A stretch of 33,393 nucleotides of DNA from Patescibacteria group bacterium (lineage in GTDB: Bacteria; Patescibacteriota; Patescibacteriia; UBA2591; JAQUPP01), in assembly GCA_028717225.1 (NCBI GenBank), contig JAQUOF010000006.1, positions 1 through 33,393 of the forward strand, written 5' to 3'. Position numbers and translations under genes: made by a program. The first letter of the stretch is position 1; every line of letters begins with the position of its first letter. Shown piece by piece: positions 1 to 7,565 of the stretch. Below the pieces are notes generated by a model. It made no database searches, had not been told where the DNA came from, and saw nothing but the letters and a program-made list of their open reading frames with translations.

Positions 1-123
1 TAATCCCAATAATAAAATAATGGCCAAAGTAAACAAAACTATGGCCAAAACCAGCCGACGCGTCGGCGATAAAGATGAAAAATTAAGTTTTTCTTTTGAT
101 TTTTTCAGTTCTTTTTTCTTCAT
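1..123 (-). CDS. N-terminal fragment of a membrane protein, possibly FtsK-like (partial)
   Basis: Reading leftward from the ATG at 123, the frame stays open to the window edge (41 codons). It encodes a Lys-rich head, a short SPTRR linker, and one hydrophobic segment (LVLAIVLFTLAIILLLG) that looks like a first membrane helix. A basic head, then S-P-x-R-R, then a transmembrane helix is how many FtsK/SpoIIIE DNA translocases begin, but the motor domain lies outside the window, so this identity is a guess. An in-frame ATG at 132 would add three residues. An extended -10 (TGG-TATAAT) at 134-142 would start transcription at about 127, which favours the inner ATG and a nearly leaderless message. No SD is visible. 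A perfect 14-bp palindrome lies inside the linker codons. Confidence 0.45.
   Translation of the reverse strand, partial: MKKKELKKSKEKLNFSSLSPTRRLVLAIVLFTLAIILLLGL
54..67. repeat. 14-bp perfect palindrome GCCGACGCGTCGGC
   Basis: A GC-rich perfect palindrome in AT-rich surroundings, located in the linker codons (S-P-T-R-R) just before the first membrane helix of the partial CDS. Its composition resembles the other GC-rich palindromes in this window (cores at 5236-5247 and 5897-5908, and the one inside pth at 14919-14934). Confidence 0.6.
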
Positions 124-133
124 ATTACTCATT

Positions 134-142
134 ATTATACCA
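134..142 (-). promoter_or_regulatory. Extended -10 promoter for the left-edge membrane protein
   Basis: On the minus strand the sequence reads TGG-TATAAT. No good -35 is visible at 16-18 bp. The predicted start is around 127, just before the ATG at 123. Confidence 0.35.
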
Positions 143-215
143 CAAAAATCGCGAAATTGCTAGCACTCTTTCAATTCTTCTATTGAGACTCTGGCTAAGA
201 TTATGGCTTTTATTT

Positions 216-608
216 TTAAAAATTAAAAAGATCATTTATTCTATTGCTATTTTTTAAGGCGTGCTCCCATATTCTTATAATTTTCCATCCAGCCTTTTTA
301 TAATACAGACTGACTAATTTATCCCTCTTTTTATTATTATTTATTTTATTAACCCAATAATCACGATTTGATTCTGGTATTCTGTAATGTTTTTTGCACC
401 CGTGCCAAAAACAAGAATCAACAAATATAACTATTTTCTTTGATGCTATAATTATATCGGGCTTGCCAAAATATTTAGAGCTGTTTTTTCTGTATTTTAT
501 GCCCTTTCCAGATAAAATTTTCCTAACGCTTTTTTCAAGTTTAGTGTCTTTGCTTTTTATCTTGCTCATTAAAGAGCTTCTAGCACTTTTAGTTATCTTA
601 TCTGTCAT
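216..608 (-). CDS. vsr: Very short patch repair (Vsr) endonuclease
   Basis: The 130-aa protein is full length for the family. Vsr nicks 5' of the T in T:G mismatches produced when 5-methylcytosine deaminates, which protects the genome at sites of its own C5 methyltransferase. Visible motifs are MSKIKSKDT near residue 14, GKPDI with Asp51 (catalytic Asp in E. coli Vsr), and DSCFWHGC with Phe67, Trp68 and His69 in the same numbering as E. coli, where the aromatic pair intercalates next to the mismatch. Asp64 replaces E. coli His64, which is common in family members with the VDGCFWHG form. The C-terminal W-x-x-x-x-I-W-E is also typical. The gene overlaps the end of the HinP1I-like gene by 4 bp, so it is probably co-translated with the restriction-modification unit. 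Confidence 0.93.
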   Translation of the reverse strand: MTDKITKSARSSLMSKIKSKDTKLEKSVRKILSGKGIKYRKNSSKYFGKPDIIIASKKIVIFVDSCFWHGCKKHYRIPESNRDYWVNKINNNKKRDKLVSLYYKKAGWKIIRIWEHALKNSNRINDLFNF

Positions 609-1378
609 TTTTTAATTTGATTAACTATTTCGGCTGGATTTATTTTAAATTGAAGCATATTTGCTGTTGGCCTGCCGTTATCCCCGCCTTTTCTTTGCAT
701 TGTTATTCTGCCTATTTTAATGCTTCCTTTGTCGGTTATTCTAACTTCGCCATTGCCATAAAAATTGATTATCACAGACATAGGCAATAAAGTCCACAAG
801 TTCTCTGGTTTTATATAAATTAGCATCCAGGAAGCAGAAAGTTTATCTCTGCCTTTTAAAATATCCGCTATAACTAAAAATTTATTGCTTTCAAAAAATT
901 CAATAATATCTTTTTTGGCCCGACTATCCATTTCGTCAAAAAACATCCTGCGAGAGTCTTTAAGTTTCTTTTTGTCTGGTCTTATTTCGCCAGTAAAAAG
1001 CTTTAAAGATTCAACTATATTTTTTGGCATCTTCCATAATTCAACGTATTTATCAACCCACCTCTTATCAATTTGATTGAATCCAGTCGGATTGCTAACT
1101 AATTTCACGGAAATATTTTCTGCGGCAATGACATCTTTTAAGTATATTTTTATTTTTACCTGAACATCTGTTTTATGAGAACCAGTTATTTTTATTGCTT
1201 CAACTTTTTCAATCTTGTCTAAATCATAATCCATTATCTTAAGCCAATCCTGAGCGTCTTTGTCTTTTTTCCAGTTATTGAATTTTTTAACAACATCGTC
1301 TTCATTTCTAAATCCCCCCTTTGCTGTTGAAGAACCTCTTTTTATTAATTCTTTGATATTGTTTAATTTTTGAGTCAT
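605..1378 (-). CDS. Type II restriction endonuclease, HinP1I family (predicted G^CGC)
   Basis: The 257-aa protein aligns along its full length with R.HinP1I as I remember it. Near-identical blocks are GSSTAKGGFRNE (15-26), SVKLVSNPTGFNQID (90-104), and the C-terminal KGGDNGRPTANMLQFKI (230-246). HinP1I cuts G^CGC as a type IIP enzyme; the adjacent methyltransferase is M.HhaI-like, which independently predicts GCGC. HinP1I's active site is described as S-D-x18-Q-x-K. Here the equivalent is Thr70-Asp71-x18-Ser90-x-Lys92, so spacing, Asp and Lys are kept but the Gln is replaced by Ser. Activity is therefore likely but not certain. The gene lies 4 bp downstream of the methyltransferase and overlaps vsr. 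No SD is seen. Confidence 0.92.
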   Translation of the reverse strand: MTQKLNNIKELIKRGSSTAKGGFRNEDDVVKKFNNWKKDKDAQDWLKIMDYDLDKIEKVEAIKITGSHKTDVQVKIKIYLKDVIAAENISVKLVSNPTGFNQIDKRWVDKYVELWKMPKNIVESLKLFTGEIRPDKKKLKDSRRMFFDEMDSRAKKDIIEFFESNKFLVIADILKGRDKLSASWMLIYIKPENLWTLLPMSVIINFYGNGEVRITDKGSIKIGRITMQRKGGDNGRPTANMLQFKINPAEIVNQIKK

Positions 1379-1382
1379 AAAT

Positions 1383-2429
1383 TTAAATTAGATTAACTTG
1401 TTTTAACTGAATTGTTTTTTTATTTATCGAAGACAACTTTCTTTTATTTTTTAATTTGGGATATTTTTTAATAATTTTAGCGAATATCGCTTTCAAAACT
1501 GGCACAGAAACGCTATCGCCAAATTGCTTATAGGCAATATTACGATTTTGGGGGAGTATAAAATTTTCTGGAAAACCTTGCATTCTCGCGCATTCTCTTG
1601 GGGTCAATTTGCGAACTTTGCCATCAATAAAATAAGCCCCAGTTTTGCTTGCCGCTCCGCCGCCATAAGCAGATAAGGTGATACCAGACGCATAAATTGA
1701 ATATACCCTTTCGCCCTGCCCGCCTTTGTTTAATTTGCCTATTTGCAAAGGTTTGCGAGGATTTTTCACCCCTTTTTCATTGCCATAGATGTCTATATCT
1801 GATCTATTTATATAACATTCTTTTGGCACAATTTGCTCATTTTCAAGAATATCATTTACAATTTTAATTTCATCTGTTTGGTTTGGGAATTTAAAACTAT
1901 TAACTCCCAAACTCTTTTTAAAAGCTACTATGTATATTCTTTCTCTTGCCTGCGATAATCCATAGTCGCTGGATTTTAAAATCTTAAAAAATGGCTTATA
2001 ACCTATATCATCTAAAACATTTAAAACGGCTTTAAGCGTATTGCCATTATCGTGTTTCGCGAAATTTTTAACATTTTCAAGAAATAGTATGTCTGGTTTA
2101 TGATGTTTAGCGATTCTCGCGACATCAAAAAACAAAGACCCTCTAATATCTTTAAACCCCAACCTTTTCCCAGATATACTAAATGCTTGACAGGGAAACC
2201 CAGCACATAAAATATCGTGCTCAGGAATATCCTTCTCTTTTATTTTAGTTATGTCTCCGTCGGGCAACTCACTAAAATTTTTTGAATAAATATCTTGAGA
2301 GTTTTTATCCCATTCAGAGCTAAAAACGCAAGTGCCGCCAAAATCTTCCAATGCCAACCTAAAACCGCCTATCCCAGCGAAGAGGTCTATAAAAGAAAAA
2401 GTTTTTTTGTTTAATTTTTGTTTTGGCAT
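1383..2429 (-). CDS. DNA (cytosine-5) methyltransferase, M.HhaI-like (predicted GCGC)
   Basis: The 348-aa protein carries all C5-MTase landmarks: motif I FIDLFAGIGGF (13-23, SAM binding), motif IV AGFPCQAFS with catalytic Cys80, motif VI ENVKNF (118-123), motif VIII QARERIYIV (160-168), motif IX RECARMQGFP (278-287) and motif X QFGDSVSVPV. The target-recognition region is diagnostic: KGGQGERVYS (235-244) then TLSAYGGG and KTGAYFIDGK match M.HhaI closely, including residues equivalent to HhaI Gln237 and Arg240. It should methylate the inner C of GCGC and protect against the downstream HinP1I-like nuclease. The start gives a HhaI-like N-terminal length. No SD is present; a promoter lies at 2488-2515. 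Confidence 0.95.
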   Translation of the reverse strand: MPKQKLNKKTFSFIDLFAGIGGFRLALEDFGGTCVFSSEWDKNSQDIYSKNFSELPDGDITKIKEKDIPEHDILCAGFPCQAFSISGKRLGFKDIRGSLFFDVARIAKHHKPDILFLENVKNFAKHDNGNTLKAVLNVLDDIGYKPFFKILKSSDYGLSQARERIYIVAFKKSLGVNSFKFPNQTDEIKIVNDILENEQIVPKECYINRSDIDIYGNEKGVKNPRKPLQIGKLNKGGQGERVYSIYASGITLSAYGGGAASKTGAYFIDGKVRKLTPRECARMQGFPENFILPQNRNIAYKQFGDSVSVPVLKAIFAKIIKKYPKLKNKRKLSSINKKTIQLKQVNLI

Positions 2430-2487
2430 TTTTTGGGAAATTTATTAAATTCTTCTTTATTAATTCTAAATTTTTTGCCTAATTTAT

Positions 2488-2515
2488 ATTATATCACATT
2501 TTCAACAATATTCAA
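2488..2515 (-). promoter_or_regulatory. Promoter of the restriction-modification operon
   Basis: Minus strand TTGAAT (-35), 16-bp spacer, TGA-TATAAT extended -10. The predicted start at about 2481 leaves a leader of about 50 nt before the methyltransferase ATG. No operator repeat for a controller protein is evident. Confidence 0.5.
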
Positions 2516-2600
2516 ACAAAAAAATCGCCATTTTAGATAACGATTTCCAACCTTTCATACTAACACCATTTGTTGCGAATATAGATAGAAAACCTATATA

Positions 2601-4493
2601 TTACAAAGGTAATTTATTTAGTCTGTTTATTTCTTTTCCTCTTTTTAACAATTCTTCATTTTTTTTGGTTTTCTCTATCTGCCTAAACATATTTATTCTA
2701 TAACTACCAGTAGGTGAAGAAATTTTCACATTTTTATCTCTAATTAAAAAATTATCTTTTTCTAAACTATTACATTTGAGTCTAACTTTTCTTTTAATAT
2801 CATCTGATAATTTTTCTTCTGGTGTATTTGGATATAAAAGATTGGCAATTTTACTAGCCGAGAAAGGTACTTTATTTCTTTCAAACATCATCCCAAAAGA
2901 TAAAATTTGTATGCTTTGAGCATCTAAATTAATAGATTCATCACCAAATAATTCCAATAATTCATTGGTAAAATCATTTTTTAACAATTCTTTGTTTAAT
3001 TTAAATATTTTTGTGCTACCACACAGTTCTTCACGTATTAAATCATTTGTCTTTAATTTTTCTAGTGAAATAATTTGTTGACTATTTAAAAATTCTTCTG
3101 ATAAATTAATCGCAAAAAAACCTTTTTTAATTAAATCACTTGCTTTACACAAATAAGCTAAAATTGCTTTATCGTAATCATTGAGATGTATGGAGATATA
3201 ATATTTTTTTGCCGCTAACCAAATTTCTATTTCTTTATTTATTAGTTTGTTATTAGATAACTCAACAGTAACCCGACCATTAAAATCGACTTCAATTTTC
3301 GGTATATCTGTCATTCTCGACAAACAAGCTTTTAATAATGTACTGAAACCCTTACCTTCACCTTCCGCTCTCAAGTACCTAAATAAATATTTAGCTATAA
3401 GTGGATTCGGATGTTTAGTATAGCCTGGCATTATAAAACCATCCTTATAAATTTCATTATTTATAATACCTGGATTTTGAATTGATATTTGATTATCATT
3501 TTTGATCTTTAAAAATATTTTTTCGTTTGCATCATAATCTCTATGACAAAAAGCATTAACAACAATCTCTCTTAAAACAGATGAATGAATGATTGTTTCT
3601 TCTTCGGTTATGCCCTCTTTAGAAATCAATCTTTCTTTGGCCAGATTTTGATTAAGCCATTCCAGAGTTTTTTTGATAGTTTGCCTTAAATTACCTTCAA
3701 ATAATTCTTTATTTTTTCCTCGTTCTCCAATTAAAAGATCTATATTACGTTCATCTGAAACTTGGATAGATGAAAGATAGTGTAAATATTTATCTGGATT
3801 ATCTGAAAAAGCCAGTAAACCAAATTTTGTTATTTTACCGTCTTGAAGTATTTTTTTAGTCTCTAAAAAATTTATTAAATTCGTCTCATTTAAATTATTT
3901 GTTTGAATATCAATTTTTAATAAATTAGCATATTCTTTTACAAACTCAATATTTAAATCTTTAATAGAAGAATCTTTAACGGGCTGTTCTTCTGGTGAAG
4001 GAAGTTCACCATTTTTTATCATTTTATCTTTTCTGCATTTATCAATCATGTATTTTGGCATCTTTTCGTCTCTTTGACCTATTCTTATAAAACTACCCCC
4101 ATCCTCTCCTCGTTCCGTAATATAAACAGGTAAAAAATTTATGTCTTCTACTTTATTAATATACACGAAAATCAACGGAAGCTTATAGTCGTTAAAATTT
4201 TCAATTGATATCTCGTAATTTAATTCATAGAGATTAGTCATTTTTTGTCTAAGAAAATCTCTTACTTTACTTTCATAACTTTGAGCCTCATTAATACCAA
4301 TATAATTTAAATAACCATCTGTAGCTTGATGAATTCCAAGAATAATATCCCCGCCCTTTGTATTGGCAAATGCTGATACTGTTTCTAAAAAACTACTGGA
4401 AATATCCTCAGCTTTTTTAAAATCTAAAATATCCGGTTCAAAATATGGTTTTTGTTCCTTTATGTAATTAATTATTTTTTCTTTATCTATCAT
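2601..4493 (-). CDS. AlbA_2 (Schlafen-like) domain ATP-binding protein, putative regulator or defence factor
   Basis: The 630-aa protein starts with an AlbA_2/SLFN-like domain (about 1-135), recognisable from E-T-V-S-A-F-A-N-T-K-G-G-D-I-I-L-G-I near residues 37-54. A GHKL-type ATPase-like segment with REIVVNAFCHRDY (about 308-320) follows. The remaining 300 residues are likely winged-helix and other modules that I cannot name. Such proteins are usually labelled ATP-binding or HTH transcriptional regulators, and the family is repeatedly found near restriction-modification and other defence genes; the exact activity is not known from sequence. The neighbouring GCGC system supports a defence-island context. 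Length is normal for the family and the frame is intact. It has its own promoter at 4572-4600 and no SD. Confidence 0.82.
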   Translation of the reverse strand: MIDKEKIINYIKEQKPYFEPDILDFKKAEDISSSFLETVSAFANTKGGDIILGIHQATDGYLNYIGINEAQSYESKVRDFLRQKMTNLYELNYEISIENFNDYKLPLIFVYINKVEDINFLPVYITERGEDGGSFIRIGQRDEKMPKYMIDKCRKDKMIKNGELPSPEEQPVKDSSIKDLNIEFVKEYANLLKIDIQTNNLNETNLINFLETKKILQDGKITKFGLLAFSDNPDKYLHYLSSIQVSDERNIDLLIGERGKNKELFEGNLRQTIKKTLEWLNQNLAKERLISKEGITEEETIIHSSVLREIVVNAFCHRDYDANEKIFLKIKNDNQISIQNPGIINNEIYKDGFIMPGYTKHPNPLIAKYLFRYLRAEGEGKGFSTLLKACLSRMTDIPKIEVDFNGRVTVELSNNKLINKEIEIWLAAKKYYISIHLNDYDKAILAYLCKASDLIKKGFFAINLSEEFLNSQQIISLEKLKTNDLIREELCGSTKIFKLNKELLKNDFTNELLELFGDESINLDAQSIQILSFGMMFERNKVPFSASKIANLLYPNTPEEKLSDDIKRKVRLKCNSLEKDNFLIRDKNVKISSPTGSYRINMFRQIEKTKKNEELLKRGKEINRLNKLPL

Positions 4494-4571
4494 AATAACT
4501 AGCTATTTTTAACATAAAATCTATTAGAATTTTAATCATCTATAAATTTTTATAAGACTACATTTATTATA

Positions 4572-4600
4572 ATAGTATTCAAAAATTAAAATTCTGTCAA
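4572..4600 (-). promoter_or_regulatory. Promoter of the AlbA_2 gene
   Basis: Minus strand TTGACA, 17-bp spacer, TACTAT. The -35 overlaps the stop codon of the preceding gene (4597). The leader would be about 70 nt. Confidence 0.4.
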
Positions 4601-5073
4601 TCAATTTTAGGTAAAGAATGATAAAAACAATAATCCCCCCTACTATCCTCCTGTAATACCGCCACAAAAATTTCTGAATTAGTAATATCTTTTCTAAAAT
4701 GCATTTGCATGGCTTTAGCGTATTGCAAAGCGCCTGAACGAATTTTGGCTGAATCCGGATAGAGCTTAAAAATAGCCAATTCCGCGTCATCACGAATGCC
4801 ATTGCGATTAGCGTCAATACCTTCCAATGTTGAGTTGTTTAATTTTGAATCTGGCTCAGGAGGCAAATATTTTCCCATCACATCGTCCATTGTCAATTTT
4901 TGGTTATGAATCTGAGGTACAATTTTCTCCGCTCTTTGACGTTCAACGGCCACTGGAATTCTATAAATCACCACGCCAATATAGAGAATAAGAATAATTA
5001 AAAAAAATATCGTAATCGTTTTTACAATATATCTCAACCCCTTATTTTTTATTTTATTTATATTCTTAAACAT
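4597..5073 (-). CDS. Membrane-anchored protein of unknown function with an EF-hand-like calcium loop
   Basis: 158 aa. Residues about 18-38 form one hydrophobic helix (an uncleaved anchor or signal), after a basic N-terminus, so the rest is probably outside the membrane. The motif G-I-D-A-N-R-N-G-I-R-D-D-A-E (about 84-97) has the D-x-N-x-N-G-x-x-D-D-x-E spacing of a calcium-binding loop as in EF-hand or dockerin-like repeats; only one copy is present. Similar loops occur in other hypothetical envelope proteins, but I recognise no family. A promoter with good -35 and extended -10 precedes it at 5118-5146. It is followed by the AlbA_2 gene with about 100 bp between. Confidence 0.7.
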   Translation of the reverse strand: MFKNINKIKNKGLRYIVKTITIFFLIILILYIGVVIYRIPVAVERQRAEKIVPQIHNQKLTMDDVMGKYLPPEPDSKLNNSTLEGIDANRNGIRDDAELAIFKLYPDSAKIRSGALQYAKAMQMHFRKDITNSEIFVAVLQEDSRGDYCFYHSLPKID

Positions 5074-5117
5074 ATTATTTAGTTTTAGTTTATTAAATCT
5101 ACTTTTTAATTAACATA

Positions 5118-5146
5118 ATAATATCAAATTCTCTAAAAGCGGTCAA
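5118..5146 (-). promoter_or_regulatory. Promoter of the calcium-loop membrane protein gene
   Basis: Minus strand TTGACC, 17-bp spacer ending in TGA, then TATTAT. It has the same TTGAC(A/C)-N14-TGN-TWWWWT architecture as several promoters further right in the window. Confidence 0.5.
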
Positions 5147-5175
5147 TTTAATTTTGATATTTTATTTACCAAGGA

Positions 5176-5184
5176 TGTGGATAA
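5176..5184 (-). promoter_or_regulatory. Isolated DnaA-box match (TTATCCACA)
   Basis: A perfect nine-base match on the minus strand in the intergenic region between the calcium-loop gene and the PaaX-like gene. There is no cluster here, so it may be chance. Confidence 0.25.
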
Positions 5185-5217
5185 ATCTCAATTACAATTC
5201 AAAACAATTATTAAGCC

Positions 5218-5265
5218 TTTTCACTCGCTTATTTTCGACGGCCGTCGAAAATGAGCGAGTGAAAA
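5218..5265. repeat. 48-bp palindrome, downstream flank of the PaaX-like gene
   Basis: 24-bp arms centred at 5241/5242 with a single T-G mismatch (5230/5253). The inner 38 bp (5223-5260) are the same as in the palindrome at 5873-5932 except for two G/A differences. The outer arms (TTTTC here) differ from the other copy but are still self-complementary. No U-run follows on either strand, so it is not a standard intrinsic terminator. Confidence 0.85.
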
Positions 5266-5300
5266 TAAAATTCGGAATACTAATACTTTAAAATTAAAAG

Positions 5301-5846
5301 TTAAAATCCTCCAAATTCTTTAACTTTTAAAACCTTAACATATTGTTTAAGATTAAAATTATTTACTATCGCCTTTAATTCATCATAAACTTCATAAGGC
5401 GAGACCCAGACGCTTTGCTGAATTTTTTGAAATCCCAAAGTGTGTAAAAAACTCCTTAGAGTATTCCTGTCTCTTCTCCTTGTTTCAGGAATATCAAAAA
5501 TAATCATTATCCACTCGTCTTTAGAGTTTTTCTTTCTCTCCAAATTACGGATATTGATTGTTAAAATTTTCTTCTCACCTTTTGGGGTTAATAAATATCC
5601 CTCTCCTTCTTGATTAGTTTTTGTCTTCAAATAACCACCTGCTTTTAAATGATAAATTGCTGAATATAAATTTTTATTTTTCTTATCTCTAAAATATTTT
5701 TCAAACCAAATTTTAGTCGGCCGAACTCGCGGATCATCATCCAACCAAGATTGCATTTTTTTAATTGTAATAGGCTGAAGATTTAAATCTATAAAATCAG
5801 CAAATAATAAAAGTATTTTTTCGCCAATGGATTGTTTCTGTTTCAT
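5301..5846 (-). CDS. PaaX-like transcriptional regulator with Cas2-like C-terminal domain
   Basis: The 181-aa protein has an N-terminal winged-helix-like half (about 1-95) and a C-terminal ferredoxin-like half beginning at DEWIMIIFDIPETRRRDRNTL (about 108-128), followed by LHTLGFQKIQQSVWVSPYEV. The second half closely resembles both the PaaX C-terminal domain and Cas2, and in CPR genomes such genes are often mislabelled as Cas2. There is no CRISPR array, cas1 or other cas gene here, and a DNA-binding head is present, so a regulator is more likely. The gene sits exactly between two long palindromes with a common core (5218-5265 and 5873-5932), which could be its operators or the ends of a small mobile unit. 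Confidence 0.78.
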   Translation of the reverse strand: MKQKQSIGEKILLLFADFIDLNLQPITIKKMQSWLDDDPRVRPTKIWFEKYFRDKKNKNLYSAIYHLKAGGYLKTKTNQEGEGYLLTPKGEKKILTINIRNLERKKNSKDEWIMIIFDIPETRRRDRNTLRSFLHTLGFQKIQQSVWVSPYEVYDELKAIVNNFNLKQYVKVLKVKEFGGF

Positions 5847-5872
5847 AAATAAAAATATAATAATTTTCTAAG

Positions 5873-5932
5873 ATAGAACAATTACTCGCTTATTTTCGAC
5901 GGCCGTCAAAAATAAGCGAGTAATTGTTCTAT
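5873..5932. repeat. 60-bp palindrome, upstream flank of the PaaX-like gene
   Basis: 30-bp arms centred at 5902/5903 with one C-A mismatch (5897/5908), which would be a G-U pair in minus-strand RNA. It begins at the stop codon of the downstream-ending glycosyltransferase gene (5929) and lies 27 bp upstream of the PaaX-like ATG. The inner 38 bp are shared with 5223-5260. As RNA it could end the envelope operon transcript, although no U-run follows. Confidence 0.85.
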
Positions 5933-6735
5933 TCCATACTTTTCGTAAATAAGATCAAGATTTTATACGGCCAGCGGATAAGGCGCATTAGAACGCTTTT
6001 AAAAAATCCATAATGTTTTCGCCAAAAATAATTTTGCGATTGGTAATATAATTTTTTGCGTTGTTTATCCCCGCCTGAACTTTTTCCGCCGAAATGAATA
6101 ATTTTTGCATCCGGTAAAACCGCTATTTTATAATCCAATTTTTTGACTCTTAAACACAAATCTTTGTCTTCAAAATACATAAAAAATTTCTCGTCAAAGC
6201 CGTTTATTTTTTCAAAAATATCGCGCCGAATGGCCAAGGCCGCGCCGGAAACCCAGTCAAATTCAGCAGATAAGTTGGCAAGTTGATGAGCTGATAAGTT
6301 ATTTTTAAACTTATTCTTGATTATTCCCATTATTCCCTCTTCTTTCCCATACGCCCAAGGTTGAAGCGAATTGTCGGGCAGAACCAACTGCGGGGCGACA
6401 ATGCCGATTTTGGAATCTTGTTCAAAAGCATTAATAATTTTTTGAAAAATATTTTCCTGAATTAAAGTGTCGGGATTCAGGAAAAATAAAATATCGCCGG
6501 TTGCGATTTCAGCTGCTTGATTATTGGCTTGTCCAAAACCTGAATTTTTATCACTTTCAATCAGTTTAATGGTAGAAAATTTTTCTCTGATAAACTTTTT
6601 TGATTCATCGGTGGAGTTATTATCAATTACTATGATCTCCAACTTAATATCCGCTGAATATTTTAAAATTGACCTAAGGCAATCCTCAAGCCAATCTTGG
6701 GCATTATAATTAACGATAATAATAGAAATATTCAT
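5929..6735 (-). CDS. GT2 family glycosyltransferase (WbbL-like)
   Basis: The 268-aa protein has the GT-A start ISIIIVNYNAQDWLEDCLRS (3-22), the nucleotide-binding V-I-D-N-N-S-T-D near residue 41, and F-L-N-P-D-T at about 89-94, the N-P-D form of the metal-binding motif found in rhamnosyltransferase-like GT2 enzymes. G-F-D-E-K-F-F-M-Y-F-E-D-K-D-L-C (about 178-193) is the acceptor-side acidic motif. It probably transfers a sugar from a nucleotide donor to an envelope polysaccharide on the cytoplasmic face. It is the last gene of the minus-strand envelope operon, 2 bp after the next glycosyltransferase, and its stop codon lies in the arm of the 5873-5932 palindrome. Confidence 0.9.
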   Translation of the reverse strand: MNISIIIVNYNAQDWLEDCLRSILKYSADIKLEIIVIDNNSTDESKKFIREKFSTIKLIESDKNSGFGQANNQAAEIATGDILFFLNPDTLIQENIFQKIINAFEQDSKIGIVAPQLVLPDNSLQPWAYGKEEGIMGIIKNKFKNNLSAHQLANLSAEFDWVSGAALAIRRDIFEKINGFDEKFFMYFEDKDLCLRVKKLDYKIAVLPDAKIIHFGGKSSGGDKQRKKLYYQSQNYFWRKHYGFFKSVLMRLIRWPYKILILFTKSME

Positions 6736-6737
6736 AT

Positions 6738-7565
6738 TTATTTCTTAAAATGTTTTAACTTCCATAAATTCCAACAAAGAAAAAATTGATAGAAAACACC
6801 ATCAAGAATTAATTTTTGCAGTCCAATTGTCGGATTCTTAAGAATATGTTCTTTGAAAATTCTCTCAAAAATAGTTTTAAATATCTTTAAAGGAAGAAAA
6901 AATAAAGGCGCTTTAAGATAAACAGGCCGTTTTTTCAGCCAGTCTTCTCTCTGGGTTTGATAAGCGGGTAACTCATTAAAATCTTTTAATAAATATTCTG
7001 CGTGAATTTTTGCCCAACGATAATTATTTTTAAACCAGATTCTGAAAGATTGCTTTCTATAAACATGTCCTAAAATTAAATTATTTTTTTTAAGACTACC
7101 TTTGGTTAAAAGAGGATTATGGGGCAATCCCAAAAAATACATTTTTTCTTTTCTGAGAAAACAAGTTTTATAACGATTTTCTTTTCTGAAATATCGCTGA
7201 TTCAGAGAATTATACCATACCCATAAAAAAGCATATGCATCAACCTTATTTTGATCGGCTAAATTCATTAATTCTTTTTTAAGATTTACAGACAGGAATT
7301 CATCAGCATCAATTTTTAAAATCCAATCACCACTGGCTTTTTGAAAAACAAACGGATAATGTAATTCGCATATTCCCGCGTATTCGCGAATAAAAATAAG
7401 ATCCGTGTATTCTTGGGATATCTCTATGGTTTTGTCTTGACATGGCCCATCATGAACAATAATAATCTCAGCAACCACTGTCTTGATACTATCAAGACAT
7501 TTTCTAATATTCTTTTCTTCGTTTCTCACTACCAAACAAGCAGAAATTTTAAAATTTTTCAACAT
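6738..7565 (-). CDS. GT2 family glycosyltransferase (WaaE/KdtX-like)
   Basis: 275 aa. The N-terminus ISACLVVRNEEKNIRKCLDS is the fold start seen in the WaaE/KdtX branch of GT2. V-H-D-G (about 37-40) binds the nucleotide and K-I-D-A-D-E-F (about 93-99) carries the D-x-D metal site. The remainder, rich in aromatic and basic residues, is typical of the acceptor-binding half. It probably works on the same surface glycan as its neighbours. Its start overlaps the end of the upstream methyltransferase gene by 7 bp, indicating translational coupling. No SD is visible. Confidence 0.87.
   Translation of the reverse strand: MLKNFKISACLVVRNEEKNIRKCLDSIKTVVAEIIIVHDGPCQDKTIEISQEYTDLIFIREYAGICELHYPFVFQKASGDWILKIDADEFLSVNLKKELMNLADQNKVDAYAFLWVWYNSLNQRYFRKENRYKTCFLRKEKMYFLGLPHNPLLTKGSLKKNNLILGHVYRKQSFRIWFKNNYRWAKIHAEYLLKDFNELPAYQTQREDWLKKRPVYLKAPLFFLPLKIFKTIFERIFKEHILKNPTIGLQKLILDGVFYQFFLCWNLWKLKHFKK

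Noticed and set aside
161-201. CIRCE-like operator (AGCACTC and GAGACTC-like arms)
   Set aside because: Spacing and second half do not fit TTAGCACTC-N9-GAGTGCTAA, and the adjacent gene is not a heat-shock gene.
5301-5846. CRISPR-associated Cas2
   Set aside because: The C-terminal half is Cas2-like, but a winged-helix N-terminal half is present, and no cas1, other cas gene or repeat-spacer array is seen. PaaX-like regulator fits better.
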